Below, piece by piece: positions 1-8,463 of a DNA stretch of 46,545 nt. Below the pieces are notes generated by a model. It did not search any database. It had not been told where the DNA came from and saw nothing but the letters and a program-made list of their open reading frames with translations. The stretch's first letter is position 1; each line of letters begins with the position of its first letter. The position numbers and the translations under genes were made by a program. Origin of the DNA: Clostridia bacterium (GTDB lineage Bacteria; Bacillota; Clostridia; Oscillospirales; Acutalibacteraceae); NCBI GenBank assembly GCA_017465465.1, contig JAFTWE010000036.1, positions 1 to 46,545 of the forward strand, written 5' to 3'.

Positions 1-24
1 ACACTTTTACAACAACGAGAGAAT

Positions 25-68
25 CCAACTTAAAACAAAACTGACTCCCCTTGAAAAGAGAAGTCAGT
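25..68 (-). terminator. Possible leftward intrinsic terminator
   Basis: The arms at 40-52 and 56-68 (ACTGACT...AGTCAGT) form a 13-bp stem when read leftward, with two G-U wobbles. They are followed by a T-rich stretch (TTTTGTTTT on the minus strand). The rightward version has C-A mismatches, so leftward use is favoured. It lies about 310 bases past the GT2 gene and could end that transcript. Confidence 0.4.
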
Positions 69-266
69 ATGTTGCTTAAAATTAAATTTTACCTACCATA
101 GGTGCTTTTTTATACTGTCTGCACAATTTGGGGCAGTTCAGTAAATCCTGCTTGTTGGTTTTTATTCAGTTTATTATCAGTCTCGCTTCGCGACAATAGA
201 AATCAACTATATAATTATCAAAAACTCCTTGCTAAAAAAACAAGTTGGGGTTCACGGTAGTTACCT
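69..266. other. Non-coding spacer
   Basis: I see no convincing gene here. It is AT-rich and holds a short TCGC-TTC-GCGA hairpin near 183-193, similar in style to the TTCG hairpins near 9.6 kb. Nothing else can be supported. Confidence 0.4.
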
Positions 267-380
267 CTCCGGCGCCCTTGTGTAAAGGGAGCTGTCACGA
301 AGTGACTGAGGGATTGTGAGTCTTACAACCCCTCCGAGTTTTGACAAGCGAAACCCACCTCCCCTTACACAGGGGAGGCT
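267..380. repeat. Inverted-repeat intergenic element, copy 1 (MITE-like)
   Basis: About 115 bases whose two ends are imperfect inverted copies of each other: GCCCTTGTGTAAAGGGAGC at the left, and CCTCCCCTTACACAGGGGAGG at the right, shown here in part as CTCCCCTTACACAGGGGAG. Inside is the CACGAAGTG palindrome followed by ACTGAGGGATTGT. No ORF is carried. A structurally related copy lies near 9.79-9.91 kb. Such elements are common between genes in gut Clostridia and are usually read as non-autonomous mobile repeats. That origin is inferred. The right end overlaps the stop codon of the adjacent glycosyltransferase gene. Confidence 0.55.
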
Positions 381-1320
381 AAATCTCCTCATAAGAATAC
401 ATTTTGCTGATGATGTAGACGGGGCGGTTTTTGACCTGAACATAGACTTTTGCCAGGTATTCACCGAGAATACCTACACACAGAAGCTGGAGACCGCCAA
501 ACATAAGAATGAGGGCCACAATGCTGTCATAGCCTGCAACATCCACACCCCACACAAAATGGCGGATAACAATAATCAGCGTATAAATTATTGACGCAAA
601 AAATGCAAGTGTACCAACGCCTGTGGCAAACTTAAGAGGTGCTGTGGTGAATGAAATTATACCCTCAAGGGCGTATTTGAAAAGCTTCCACACATTCCAG
701 TTAGAAACTCCGCTTTCACGCTCCTGAACTTCGTAAGGAATAAACTTTGTGTTAAAGCCTACCCAAGAAAAAATGCCCTTTGAAAAGCGGTGATATTCCG
801 TCATATTGAGAATTGCTTCAACCATTGAACGGCGGAATGTTCTGAAATCACTGGCGCCTGAAACAAAGTCAACCTCTGTGATTTTATTGATAAGCTTATA
901 AAAAGCATTTTTGAGGGTTATCATCATTTTAGATTCTTTGCGCTCTTCCTGATATGCGGCTACACAGTCATATTCTTCATTTTCATCAAGAATATTTACC
1001 ATCTGCAAGGCTACCTCGGGGCGCTGCTGCAAATCGGCATCAATCACACAGACATAGTCACCCTTTGCATTTGAAAGACCTGCATACATTGCCGCTTCTT
1101 TGCCGAAATTTCGGGAAAAGCCGATAACCTTAATATTTGACTCCTTGTGCTCGTCATAGAGCTTTTTGAGGGCTTTGAGGGTGTTATCCTTACTGCCGTC
1201 ATTTACAAAAACAAATTCATAAGAAAAATCTGAGCCTGCAAATGCCTTGACGGTTTCGGTATAAAATTTTTCTACATTATCCTGTTCATTATAGCAAGGA
1301 ACAACAAGTGATAATTTCAT
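379..1320 (-). CDS. GT2 family glycosyltransferase, GtrB/DPM1-like, with two C-terminal membrane helices
   Basis: This is a family 2 glycosyltransferase of 313 residues. The N-terminal GT-A domain (about 1-225) starts with LSLVVPCYNEQDN and has the metal/nucleotide-binding DAD at 94-96 (VIDADLQQ). Two hydrophobic segments follow (about 235-260 and 268-295), as in GtrB, CsbB and YkoT, which move a sugar from a nucleotide donor to undecaprenyl phosphate at the inner face of the membrane. The length is normal for the family. The start at 1320 has GGAGG seven bases upstream. The TAG stop falls at the edge of the inverted-repeat element, so the last residues may have been altered by its insertion. 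The exact sugar cannot be told. The neighbour upstream on this strand is a SanA-like protein, which also suggests an envelope role. Confidence 0.85.
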   Translation of the reverse strand: MKLSLVVPCYNEQDNVEKFYTETVKAFAGSDFSYEFVFVNDGSKDNTLKALKKLYDEHKESNIKVIGFSRNFGKEAAMYAGLSNAKGDYVCVIDADLQQRPEVALQMVNILDENEEYDCVAAYQEERKESKMMITLKNAFYKLINKITEVDFVSGASDFRTFRRSMVEAILNMTEYHRFSKGIFSWVGFNTKFIPYEVQERESGVSNWNVWKLFKYALEGIISFTTAPLKFATGVGTLAFFASIIYTLIIVIRHFVWGVDVAGYDSIVALILMFGGLQLLCVGILGEYLAKVYVQVKNRPVYIISKMYSYEEI

Positions 1321-1376
1321 GGGAATCGCCTCCTGTATAAATACAGTTTACACTATATTGAGCTTTTTAGCAAGAA

Positions 1377-2045
1377 TTATTTGTCATTGGTGATATTGCC
1401 GTCACCGTTTATGGGAACGGCTTCACCGAGATATGTGGGCTCGGGCTTAACAATGCAATAGCCAAAATCCTTGACCCTTGCGGCAAACTCTCTTGTGTTG
1501 TTATAAAGCTCTTTGCCGTAATTGCGTAAATCGGCAGAAACACCGTAGGCTTCGAGACCCAAGGCTTGGGCGCAGTAAATGGCTCTTGGAAGATGATAAC
1601 CCTGGGTTACGATTATAATTTTCTTTGCCTTAAAGACCTCTTTTGCTCGGTACATACTCTCATAGGTAGAAAAGCCCGCGTGGTCCATAAAAATGTTTTC
1701 ACTCTCCACGCCCTCGTCAACGGCAAAGTTTTTCATTACATTTACTTCGTCATAATCCTTTCTGCCGTGGTCGCCCGACATAAGGATTTTTTGCGCGGCA
1801 CCGCTTTTATAAAGCTCAACGCCCACCGAGAGCCTGTCCGCAAGCATGTGGCTTGGAGTGGTTTCACTCCACACAAGGCAACCGAGAACAAGAATACAGT
1901 CCACATCCTCTAATTTTGCGGCATCCTCCACGGTGAGGATTTTTTCTTTTGCAGACAGAACCATATAGCCATTGATGCCCACAGCGCCCACACCGATTAA
2001 AATACATATTGATAAAAGGATTGCTATAACCTTTTTTATTTTCAT
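1377..2045 (-). CDS. SanA/YdcF (DUF218) family envelope protein
   Basis: A 222-residue protein with one N-terminal membrane helix (about 5-28) and an extracytoplasmic DUF218 domain. The family signatures are an ILVLGC strand near 51-56, the R-x-x-x-G-V-x-L-Y helix, the MSGDHG segment and a D-E-x-x-x-M-K stretch. Members include E. coli SanA, YdcF and ElyC, linked to envelope barrier function and polyprenyl-phosphate or peptidoglycan metabolism. The biochemical activity is unsettled, so only an envelope role is inferred. The start at 2045 follows a GGGGG-containing ribosome site. It lies 56 bases upstream of the GT2 gene and is probably co-transcribed with it. Confidence 0.8.
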   Translation of the reverse strand: MKIKKVIAILLSICILIGVGAVGINGYMVLSAKEKILTVEDAAKLEDVDCILVLGCLVWSETTPSHMLADRLSVGVELYKSGAAQKILMSGDHGRKDYDEVNVMKNFAVDEGVESENIFMDHAGFSTYESMYRAKEVFKAKKIIIVTQGYHLPRAIYCAQALGLEAYGVSADLRNYGKELYNNTREFAARVKDFGYCIVKPEPTYLGEAVPINGDGNITNDK

Positions 2046-2129
2046 AAAACAAGCCCCCTGTTATGTTTTTTCCATTTTACAACAGAAAAAGACAACTAAC
2101 AAGGGACTTCACAAAATCTTTATAAAATT

Positions 2130-3737
2130 TTAATCATTCATTTTTTTGCCGTATTTTATCTGATTGACAACAAAGCCAATCAAAAGCAACAAAGCAATGG
2201 CAGGAAGCAACGGAATTGCAACAATCACAAGAAGAATAAGTGTAATGAGAACACCGACACCCTTTTTGCTGTGAATGGTGTTTTGTTGGATGGGGAACAA
2301 TGTGAGAAGCTTTTCCTTTGTGGGGTGAAGGGGCAAAACAACATCCTTTGACGGAATACCCTGCTTATAAAGAAGAGGCTCAACCATTGAGCGGATGCTG
2401 TCAGTTCCCTTGAGGAGCTTGCTGATTGGCATACCGATTGTTTCAAGGAAAGAATCAATAATAGCAAGAAGCCCCATTGTGATTTTGTAATAAGGTGTGT
2501 CAGGGGTGTATGCACCGTCACCTGCGTAAAGATTCATAGGCAGGTTTATAGCAAAGTCCACTACCCTTTCATCCTTAATATGAGCATAATCCTCAGGCTT
2601 TAAGCCGGTTTCTTTTTTAGTCCATTTGGCAACTGTGCCCACCTTAAGACCTCTGAACCATTTTGCAAAAGGCTTGATAAGCCAGCCGATTTTGTAAATC
2701 AGCTTTTTCTTAACGGAAAAAGCCTGCACCTTTTCAGCTAAGTCGTCAATATCAGTTGCGGCGGCATCAATAACATTTCTTATCATACCGAAGAACTGGT
2801 CTTCAAGATGCTGAGGAAGTGCCTTGCCGTTAAACGAAAGATTGTTATCTTCGTCAACTCTTACGGTTTTGATGTCAAGAGTTTCATTGTCAGGGTCAAG
2901 AGTAACACGGCGGTAATAGCCGGGATAACCTACGGGTGAAGTGGTGCTGATTGCATAAAGCGGGTTACCCTTTTGAGAGAACATATAAGAGATATCGTGA
3001 ACATGGGAATGGCCCGTAAAAATGAAGCTGACACCCAAATCTGCAAGCTGTTCACGGCGAAGGGCGTGCTCACCCATCATATCATTTTTGCCGATTATTG
3101 AGTAAAACTCCGAGGGTGAAATAACGGGATGATGGGTCATCATAATAACCTGCTGGTCATTTTCTCTTGCATCCTTAAGCTGAAGAGCAATCCACATAAA
3201 AAGCTCATCAGAAAATCCGCTTGCACCCTTTAAATTTTTATCATCATTAAGGGCAAACAGACGGTAGCCCTCTTCAAGCTGAACAACATAGGACATACTC
3301 TCTTTATGAAGTGCGATAGCCTCGTCCATACCGAATTCGCGGTACATTTCATAAAGGTCCTCTCGCTTGGCGCAGTCGATTTTATACGCCTCATCACTGA
3401 GGTAGCAGTTAGTTTTGCCGTCATCCTGAAAATCGTGAGTAGCGGTGATTGTATATACTCTTTTACCCGCTCTTTTAAGGGCTCTGCAAAGATTGATAAA
3501 GCCCTCGTGAGAGGTAAATTCACCGTTTGAAGTGGTATCACCGCCCATTAGGATGATGTCACTTTCTTTGTCTTTAGCCATCTGAGCAAAGGCGGCTGTA
3601 AGCACCTCGGCGCTGTCTTTCATCAGAAGCTGGCTTTTGGCATTGGCTCTCTCATAGGATTTGGTGTCAACACCGTTTTCTTTAGCGTAGTAGTGAAGGT
3701 CGGTTATAACCGTAAAAGTAAGTGGAGCTTTTGACAT
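2130..3737 (-). CDS. Calcineurin-like metallophosphoesterase with C-terminal membrane segment, altered GNH motif
   Basis: This 535-residue protein has a calcineurin-like phosphoesterase domain at about 6-270. Motifs in order are D13-x-H15 (TDLHYY), GGD at 65-67, then ATHD near 99-102 where the family usually has GNH(D/E), MTHH, and GHSHVHD. The Asn that normally ligands metal is therefore Thr. The rest is a mixed helical region, then a strongly hydrophobic stretch near 490-525 that should anchor it to the membrane. There is no signal peptide, so the catalytic domain may be cytoplasmic. The start at 3737 has GGAGGT eight bases upstream. It sits 12 bases after the sugar transporter gene and ends that operon. 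The substrate is unknown; sugar-phosphate or lipid-linked phosphate is only a guess from context. Two other metallophosphoesterases occur at 35.5-38.4 kb. Confidence 0.8.
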   Translation of the reverse strand: MSKAPLTFTVITDLHYYAKENGVDTKSYERANAKSQLLMKDSAEVLTAAFAQMAKDKESDIILMGGDTTSNGEFTSHEGFINLCRALKRAGKRVYTITATHDFQDDGKTNCYLSDEAYKIDCAKREDLYEMYREFGMDEAIALHKESMSYVVQLEEGYRLFALNDDKNLKGASGFSDELFMWIALQLKDARENDQQVIMMTHHPVISPSEFYSIIGKNDMMGEHALRREQLADLGVSFIFTGHSHVHDISYMFSQKGNPLYAISTTSPVGYPGYYRRVTLDPDNETLDIKTVRVDEDNNLSFNGKALPQHLEDQFFGMIRNVIDAAATDIDDLAEKVQAFSVKKKLIYKIGWLIKPFAKWFRGLKVGTVAKWTKKETGLKPEDYAHIKDERVVDFAINLPMNLYAGDGAYTPDTPYYKITMGLLAIIDSFLETIGMPISKLLKGTDSIRSMVEPLLYKQGIPSKDVVLPLHPTKEKLLTLFPIQQNTIHSKKGVGVLITLILLVIVAIPLLPAIALLLLIGFVVNQIKYGKKMND

Positions 3738-3749
3738 AATGACCTCCGA

Positions 3750-5207
3750 TTATTTAGCCTCGATGAGGTTGCCTGCCTCTTCACGGCGCTTCATAAGCTC
3801 GGCTGTGATATTCTCTTTCTTTTTACCGACAAGGTCGTAGAAGATAATTGGAACAGCCTGACCGAGAACGAAAATAGCAGGAATAATTGTATAAATCATA
3901 AGGAATTTATCAAGGGTTTCGGGGCTCTGGTCAACATAAGCAACATTTGCATCAGTTGAAGCAACATAGCCTGACCAGGTAAACACAAGGAATGCACCAA
4001 GGCTCTTTGTGAATGCGGCGGCAATCTTTGCAAAAAGGCCGATACCCGCATAGCAAAGACCCTCCTGACGCTTGCCTGTGTTATATTCAATTTCATCAAT
4101 ACAGTCGGCAATCATAACATTTGGTGTGATGTTGGTGTTACCGTGCTGAAGACCAACAAAGAAGTTAATAATAAGGAAAGGAATAACAAGTGCGCTTGAG
4201 AAGCCGACAACCTTTGTAACTGCAAAAAGGATTGCGAGCATTGATGCACCGTAAACACAGCAGATGATAAATGTACGCTTTGTATCAAATCTTTTAAGAA
4301 GAGCTTTAACAAAAAGCATACCAACGGCAGTACCGATACCCATTGGGAGAAGAAGACCGATTTTAAGGTCTTTATCGCCAAGGAGATAAATTGCAATGTA
4401 AAGGCTTACGGTTGAATAAACGCCTCTGCCAAAGCCTGCCAATTTAATAAGCGCAACCATCAGAAGATTTTTGTTGGTAAAAACAATCTTAATGCTTTCT
4501 CTTATACTTACCTTTTCCTGGGTATAAGGCACACGCTCTTTGGTGTTAAAAGCCATAACAAAGAGGAAAATCAATGCGCCTGCAACACAAACGAAGGTTG
4601 AAACCTGAAGGTCCATACCGCTTGCTTCTGCAGTTTCAAATCTCTCTTCACCCATAACGGCCTTTAAGATAAGACCCACAACAAGGAGAACTACCATACC
4701 GCCTGACTGACCGACGGATTTAAAAATGCTGGCAATGGAAATAGCGTCACCGCGCTCTTTTGGATTTGGAGTAATAACTGAGCCGAAGCAGCCTGCCGGA
4801 CTTTCAACGCAAACGGCAATAGCTGTATAAAGGCAATATGTAACCATCATCCACGCGATTGCAGAAAATTCACTTGAAACCTTAGGAGCAAAGAAAACAA
4901 GAACAGATGCGATTGACATCGGAACAATACCGTAAATAATCCACGGGCGGATTTTGCCCCATTTGCTCTTTGTGCGGTCAACGCGGAAGCCGACAATAAT
5001 TTCCATAACTGCACCCACAATGCCTGCAACGAACATAACTGTGGTGATTGCACCTGAAACAAATTCAGGAGAAAGGCTTGTGCCCTTGAAAGCAAAGTCT
5101 TTAAAATATGTGCTTGCGTAGTCAGGCATCCAGCCTGTGAGAAGCGCAAGACCAAAAAGACCTATACCATAGGCAAATATTTCTTTTTTATCAAGATACT
5201 TTTTCAT
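3750..5207 (-). CDS. GPH-family (MFS) sugar:cation symporter
   Basis: A 485-residue polytopic membrane protein with about 12 predicted helices. The loop motif DRTKSKWGKIRPW at 77-89 is diagnostic of the glycoside-pentoside-hexuronide:cation symporters (MelB, XylP, GusB, UidB group). These import sugars or glycosides with Na+ or H+. The start at 5207 has AAGGAG upstream. The gene is 11 bases from the kinase gene stop and 12 bases before the phosphoesterase, so the three form one tight operon. The substrate cannot be read from sequence, but linkage to an FGGY kinase fits a free sugar or polyol that is phosphorylated after entry. Confidence 0.88.
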   Translation of the reverse strand: MKKYLDKKEIFAYGIGLFGLALLTGWMPDYASTYFKDFAFKGTSLSPEFVSGAITTVMFVAGIVGAVMEIIVGFRVDRTKSKWGKIRPWIIYGIVPMSIASVLVFFAPKVSSEFSAIAWMMVTYCLYTAIAVCVESPAGCFGSVITPNPKERGDAISIASIFKSVGQSGGMVVLLVVGLILKAVMGEERFETAEASGMDLQVSTFVCVAGALIFLFVMAFNTKERVPYTQEKVSIRESIKIVFTNKNLLMVALIKLAGFGRGVYSTVSLYIAIYLLGDKDLKIGLLLPMGIGTAVGMLFVKALLKRFDTKRTFIICCVYGASMLAILFAVTKVVGFSSALVIPFLIINFFVGLQHGNTNITPNVMIADCIDEIEYNTGKRQEGLCYAGIGLFAKIAAAFTKSLGAFLVFTWSGYVASTDANVAYVDQSPETLDKFLMIYTIIPAIFVLGQAVPIIFYDLVGKKKENITAELMKRREEAGNLIEAK

Positions 5208-5218
5208 TATGTAACTCC

Positions 5219-6790
5219 TTATTTATTAAGCTGGTGGAAAAGCTTTTTGTTAGTTTTATAAAGCTGAGTATACACATTATAATATTTATTATATTCCTCG
5301 TGCTTTTTCATATCGGGCTTAAAGGATTTTTCAATAGCAATAAGCTTTTTGGCAGACTGAATATCCTTAACAACGCCAAGACCTACCGCTGTTACAACAG
5401 CCGCACCTGCCGCACCGACATTATGAGGCTGGAACGGAACTTCAACCTTTCTGCCGAGAACATCTGCAAGAATCTGGCAGACAACATCACTTTTTGCACC
5501 GCCGCCTGCAAAGCGGACAACATCTGAGGTTTCAACCTTTTTATCCTGAGTTTCAACAAACCAGCGAAGGTGATAAGATACGCCCTCAATAACAGCTCTT
5601 ACAAGCTCAGCCTTGCCTGTTTCAAGGTTGAGATTAAAGAACATACCTCTTGAATTAGGGTCTTCAAAGGGGCAACGGTTACCGTGAAGCCACGGAGCAA
5701 AAATAACACCGTCACTGCCCACATTAACCTCACTTGCCGCCTTACCCATACAATCAAAGGTATCAAGAGCAGTTTCGTGTGAAGCATAAAGACCAAGGCG
5801 GTCACTTACAACATTGTTTTTGACCCATTCATAGCATTTGCCTGCTGTTTCAAGCTCAGCAAAGTATAAAAATCTGCCTTTATCAGCACCGACAATAGCG
5901 GCAATCATAGCATTGGTGTCAACAACGCTCTTGGTTGTAACTGTTCCTGCCCAGCCGGAAGTGCCCCAATAAAGATGAGTTTCACCGGGAGCAACTGCAC
6001 CTGAAGCAACGCCTATGAGCGAAGCATCTCCGCCGCCGCCGAAAACTGCCGTGCCTGCCTTGAGGCCAAGCTCCGAAGCGGCCTTAGCTGTGAGCTCGCC
6101 TACTTTAGCTGTGCAATCTTTAATTTCGGGCAGATGTGCCATATTAACGCCGAGCATATCGCAGATAGGCTTGCTCCAGCATTCCTTTTTGATATCATAA
6201 AGAAGGGTTGCAAACGCTGAGTCGGGAGTCATAACAAACTCCCCTGTCATTTTGCAGATAAGGAACTCCTTAACATCAAGCCACTTATGAGCGCGCTTGA
6301 AATTTTCAGGCTCATTTTCTTCAACCCATTTATATTTCCATACCGGGTCCTTAACGCTTGCGGCAACTGCACCTGTTATGGCAAGGGATTTCAGAAGCTT
6401 GAATATATTTGCGCCGGCAATCTGCGGACCGTGAGCTATACCCTTTTTAAGCTGTTCGGTTGCACGCTGGTCCATATAGCTCATAGCTCTGCGGACAGGC
6501 TCGCCGTTTTTATCAGTTAAAACAAGTCCCTGCATCTGTGAGCAGAAGGAAATACCCTCAATTTTATCAGGTGAAATACCTGAATCAGCAAGAACCTCCC
6601 CAGTTGTTCTGCACATTGCGTGCCACCATTCACCCGGGTCCTGCTCTGCTCCGCCACCGTCAAGCACATAAAGATTGTAGCCTGCGGAAGCACCTGAAAC
6701 AAGCTCAATAGTGTCACCAATAGAGAAAATGCAGGTTTTAACGCCTGTTGTGCCGATGTCATAGGATATTGCATATCTGAGTTCGCCCAT
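5219..6790 (-). CDS. FGGY-family carbohydrate kinase, xylulokinase-like
   Basis: A 523-residue sugar kinase of the FGGY/xylulokinase group, the usual length being about 500. The N-terminal phosphate-binding strand is YDIGTTGVKT (10-19). The second domain has GGGGDA with the likely catalytic Asp at 255, the GTSGWAG nucleotide segment at 276-282, and a C-terminal FAGGGAKS...GAAGAA motif that binds ATP. The reaction should be ATP-dependent phosphorylation of a keto-sugar or polyol in the cytoplasm. Xylulokinase is the nearest class by eye, but FGGY members differ widely in substrate. It is first in the leftward operon with the GPH symporter, and its start faces the aminotransferase gene across a shared promoter region. 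No isomerase (XylA type) is present in the window. Confidence 0.85.
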   Translation of the reverse strand: MGELRYAISYDIGTTGVKTCIFSIGDTIELVSGASAGYNLYVLDGGGAEQDPGEWWHAMCRTTGEVLADSGISPDKIEGISFCSQMQGLVLTDKNGEPVRRAMSYMDQRATEQLKKGIAHGPQIAGANIFKLLKSLAITGAVAASVKDPVWKYKWVEENEPENFKRAHKWLDVKEFLICKMTGEFVMTPDSAFATLLYDIKKECWSKPICDMLGVNMAHLPEIKDCTAKVGELTAKAASELGLKAGTAVFGGGGDASLIGVASGAVAPGETHLYWGTSGWAGTVTTKSVVDTNAMIAAIVGADKGRFLYFAELETAGKCYEWVKNNVVSDRLGLYASHETALDTFDCMGKAASEVNVGSDGVIFAPWLHGNRCPFEDPNSRGMFFNLNLETGKAELVRAVIEGVSYHLRWFVETQDKKVETSDVVRFAGGGAKSDVVCQILADVLGRKVEVPFQPHNVGAAGAAVVTAVGLGVVKDIQSAKKLIAIEKSFKPDMKKHEEYNKYYNVYTQLYKTNKKLFHQLNK

Positions 6791-6851
6791 AAAAAACCCT
6801 ACCTTAATAAAAATTTAACAAAAATGTCTTTATTTTTCAGAAAAAGTATTG

Positions 6852-6874
6852 TATAATGTAGTGGATACATTATA
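6852..6874. promoter_or_regulatory. 9-bp palindrome in divergent promoter region (possible operator)
   Basis: TATAATGTA at 6852-6860 and its exact reverse complement at 6866-6874 flank the spacer GTGGA. Because of the symmetry, each strand carries a TATAAT hexamer, which could serve as a -10 box in both directions. No strong -35 box is placed correctly for either. It may therefore be a regulator-binding site covering two weak promoters. It sits in the 180-base gap between the kinase and the aminotransferase. Confidence 0.4.
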
Positions 6875-6970
6875 TGTTAGATTTTAACAAACTTTTTGTA
6901 TTTTTTCAATATACAAATGTGACGAAAAACTAAAACATAATTACATTTTCTGAATAAAGGAGAGATTTTT

Positions 6971-8440
6971 ATGTCAGATTACGCAATCAAAGACTACCTT
7001 GACGCTAAGGAAGTCACCCATCAGCTTGACGAGCTTATCAAAAAGCCGGTTTATTCAATCGACCCTGACGAGCTTGCCAAGTACGAAAAAGAATACTTCG
7101 ATGCAAAGTGTTCAAAGAGTAAGGCAATGATTGAAGAAGCCAAGCAGATTATCCCCGGCGGTGTTCAGCATAACCTTGCTTTTAACCATCCGTTCCCCCT
7201 TGTATTCACAAAAGCTGAGGGCAACAAGCTTTATGACGCTGACGGCAACGAATACTATGACTTCCTTCAGGCAGGCGGCCCCACAGTTTTGGGCAGTAAC
7301 CCTCCTGAGGTAAGAGAAAAGGTTATTGACCTTCTTAACACCTGCGGTCCTTCAACAGGCCTTTTCCACGAATATGAATATAAGCTTGCAAAGAAGATTT
7401 CTGACAGCATTGAATCAGTAGATATGTTCCGTATGCTCGGTTCGGGTACTGAGGCTTGTATGGCAGCTATCCGTGTTGCAAGACTTGCTACAAAGAAAAA
7501 GAACATTCTTAAAATGGGCGGTGCTTACCACGGCTGGAGTGACCAGTTGGGCTACGGTATCCGTATCCCCGGCTCAAAATTTACTCAGGCTCACGGCGTT
7601 CCCCTTTATATGTTCAGACATACTCAGGAGTTCTTCCCCAACGACCTTAACGACCTTGAAAAGAAGCTTAAGTTAAACCAGCTCACAGGCGGCACAGCTG
7701 CTGTTTTCATTGAGCCTGTTGGCCCTGAAAGCGGTACTCGCCCCGTTGACTTTGACTTTAACAAGGGCGTTGAAAGACTCTGCCGTAAGTACGGCGCACT
7801 TCTTATCTTCGATGAAGTTGTTACAGGCTTCCGTATCGGTATGGCAGGTGCTCAGGGCTTCTACGGCGTTTCTCCTGACCTTACAATCTTCGGTAAGGTT
7901 ATCGCAGGCGGATATCCCGGTGCAGGCGGTATCGGCGGTAAGAGAGAATATATGAAATATCTCGGCGCAGGTCTTGACGGCGCAGTTAAAGTTAAGAAAG
8001 CATTTATGGGCGGTACTCTTGCTGCTACACCAATCTCTTGCGTTGCAGGTTACTACACCCTTTGCGAAATCGAAAAGCAGAAGGCTTGCGAAAAGGCCGG
8101 CGAAATGGGCGATTACCTTACAAAGGGACTTCAGGATATCATTAAGAAATACAATCTTCCCTTCGTTGCATTTAACCAGGGCTCAATCTGCCACCTCGAT
8201 ACAGTAGGCACAATGCACTTCTCAATCGACTGGTCAAAGGTATGGCAGATTCCGGGTGTTCTCGATGCTACAAATGTAAGAAAGAAAGAGATGACCCACA
8301 TGGGCGCTGCATATATGGCAGAAGGTCTTGTTACTCTTGCAGGCAGCCGTCTTTACACAAGCGCTGCTTACACTAAGGAAGACATTGACGATGCTCTTTC
8401 AAGATTTGACAGAGTATTCAGCAAGTGCAGACAACTTTAA
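6971..8440 (+). CDS. Class III PLP-dependent aminotransferase, glutamate-1-semialdehyde aminomutase-like
   Basis: A 489-residue fold-type I PLP enzyme. Key motifs are GSGTEA (158-163), the aromatic AYHGWSD loop (185-191), D281-E-V-V-T-G-F-R for the pyridine nitrogen, and K309 in GKVIAGGYP for the Schiff base. The loop and GKxIAGG pattern resemble glutamate-1-semialdehyde 2,1-aminomutase and relatives. However, there are about 50 extra N-terminal residues, and no haem-synthesis genes are nearby. It precedes an aldolase gene by 23 bases and faces a sugar kinase, so a catabolic role on a sugar-derived amine or aldehyde is more likely than haem synthesis. That role is inferred. The start at 6971 has AAAGGAGAG upstream. 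Confidence 0.85.
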   Translation: MSDYAIKDYLDAKEVTHQLDELIKKPVYSIDPDELAKYEKEYFDAKCSKSKAMIEEAKQIIPGGVQHNLAFNHPFPLVFTKAEGNKLYDADGNEYYDFLQAGGPTVLGSNPPEVREKVIDLLNTCGPSTGLFHEYEYKLAKKISDSIESVDMFRMLGSGTEACMAAIRVARLATKKKNILKMGGAYHGWSDQLGYGIRIPGSKFTQAHGVPLYMFRHTQEFFPNDLNDLEKKLKLNQLTGGTAAVFIEPVGPESGTRPVDFDFNKGVERLCRKYGALLIFDEVVTGFRIGMAGAQGFYGVSPDLTIFGKVIAGGYPGAGGIGGKREYMKYLGAGLDGAVKVKKAFMGGTLAATPISCVAGYYTLCEIEKQKACEKAGEMGDYLTKGLQDIIKKYNLPFVAFNQGSICHLDTVGTMHFSIDWSKVWQIPGVLDATNVRKKEMTHMGAAYMAEGLVTLAGSRLYTSAAYTKEDIDDALSRFDRVFSKCRQL

Positions 8441-8463
8441 TTTAAAGCGGAGAAATAATCATT

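Noticed and set aside
6971..8440. Haem-pathway hemL
   Set aside because: Motifs are similar, but the N-terminal extension, operon with an aldolase and absence of other haem genes argue against a simple HemL call.
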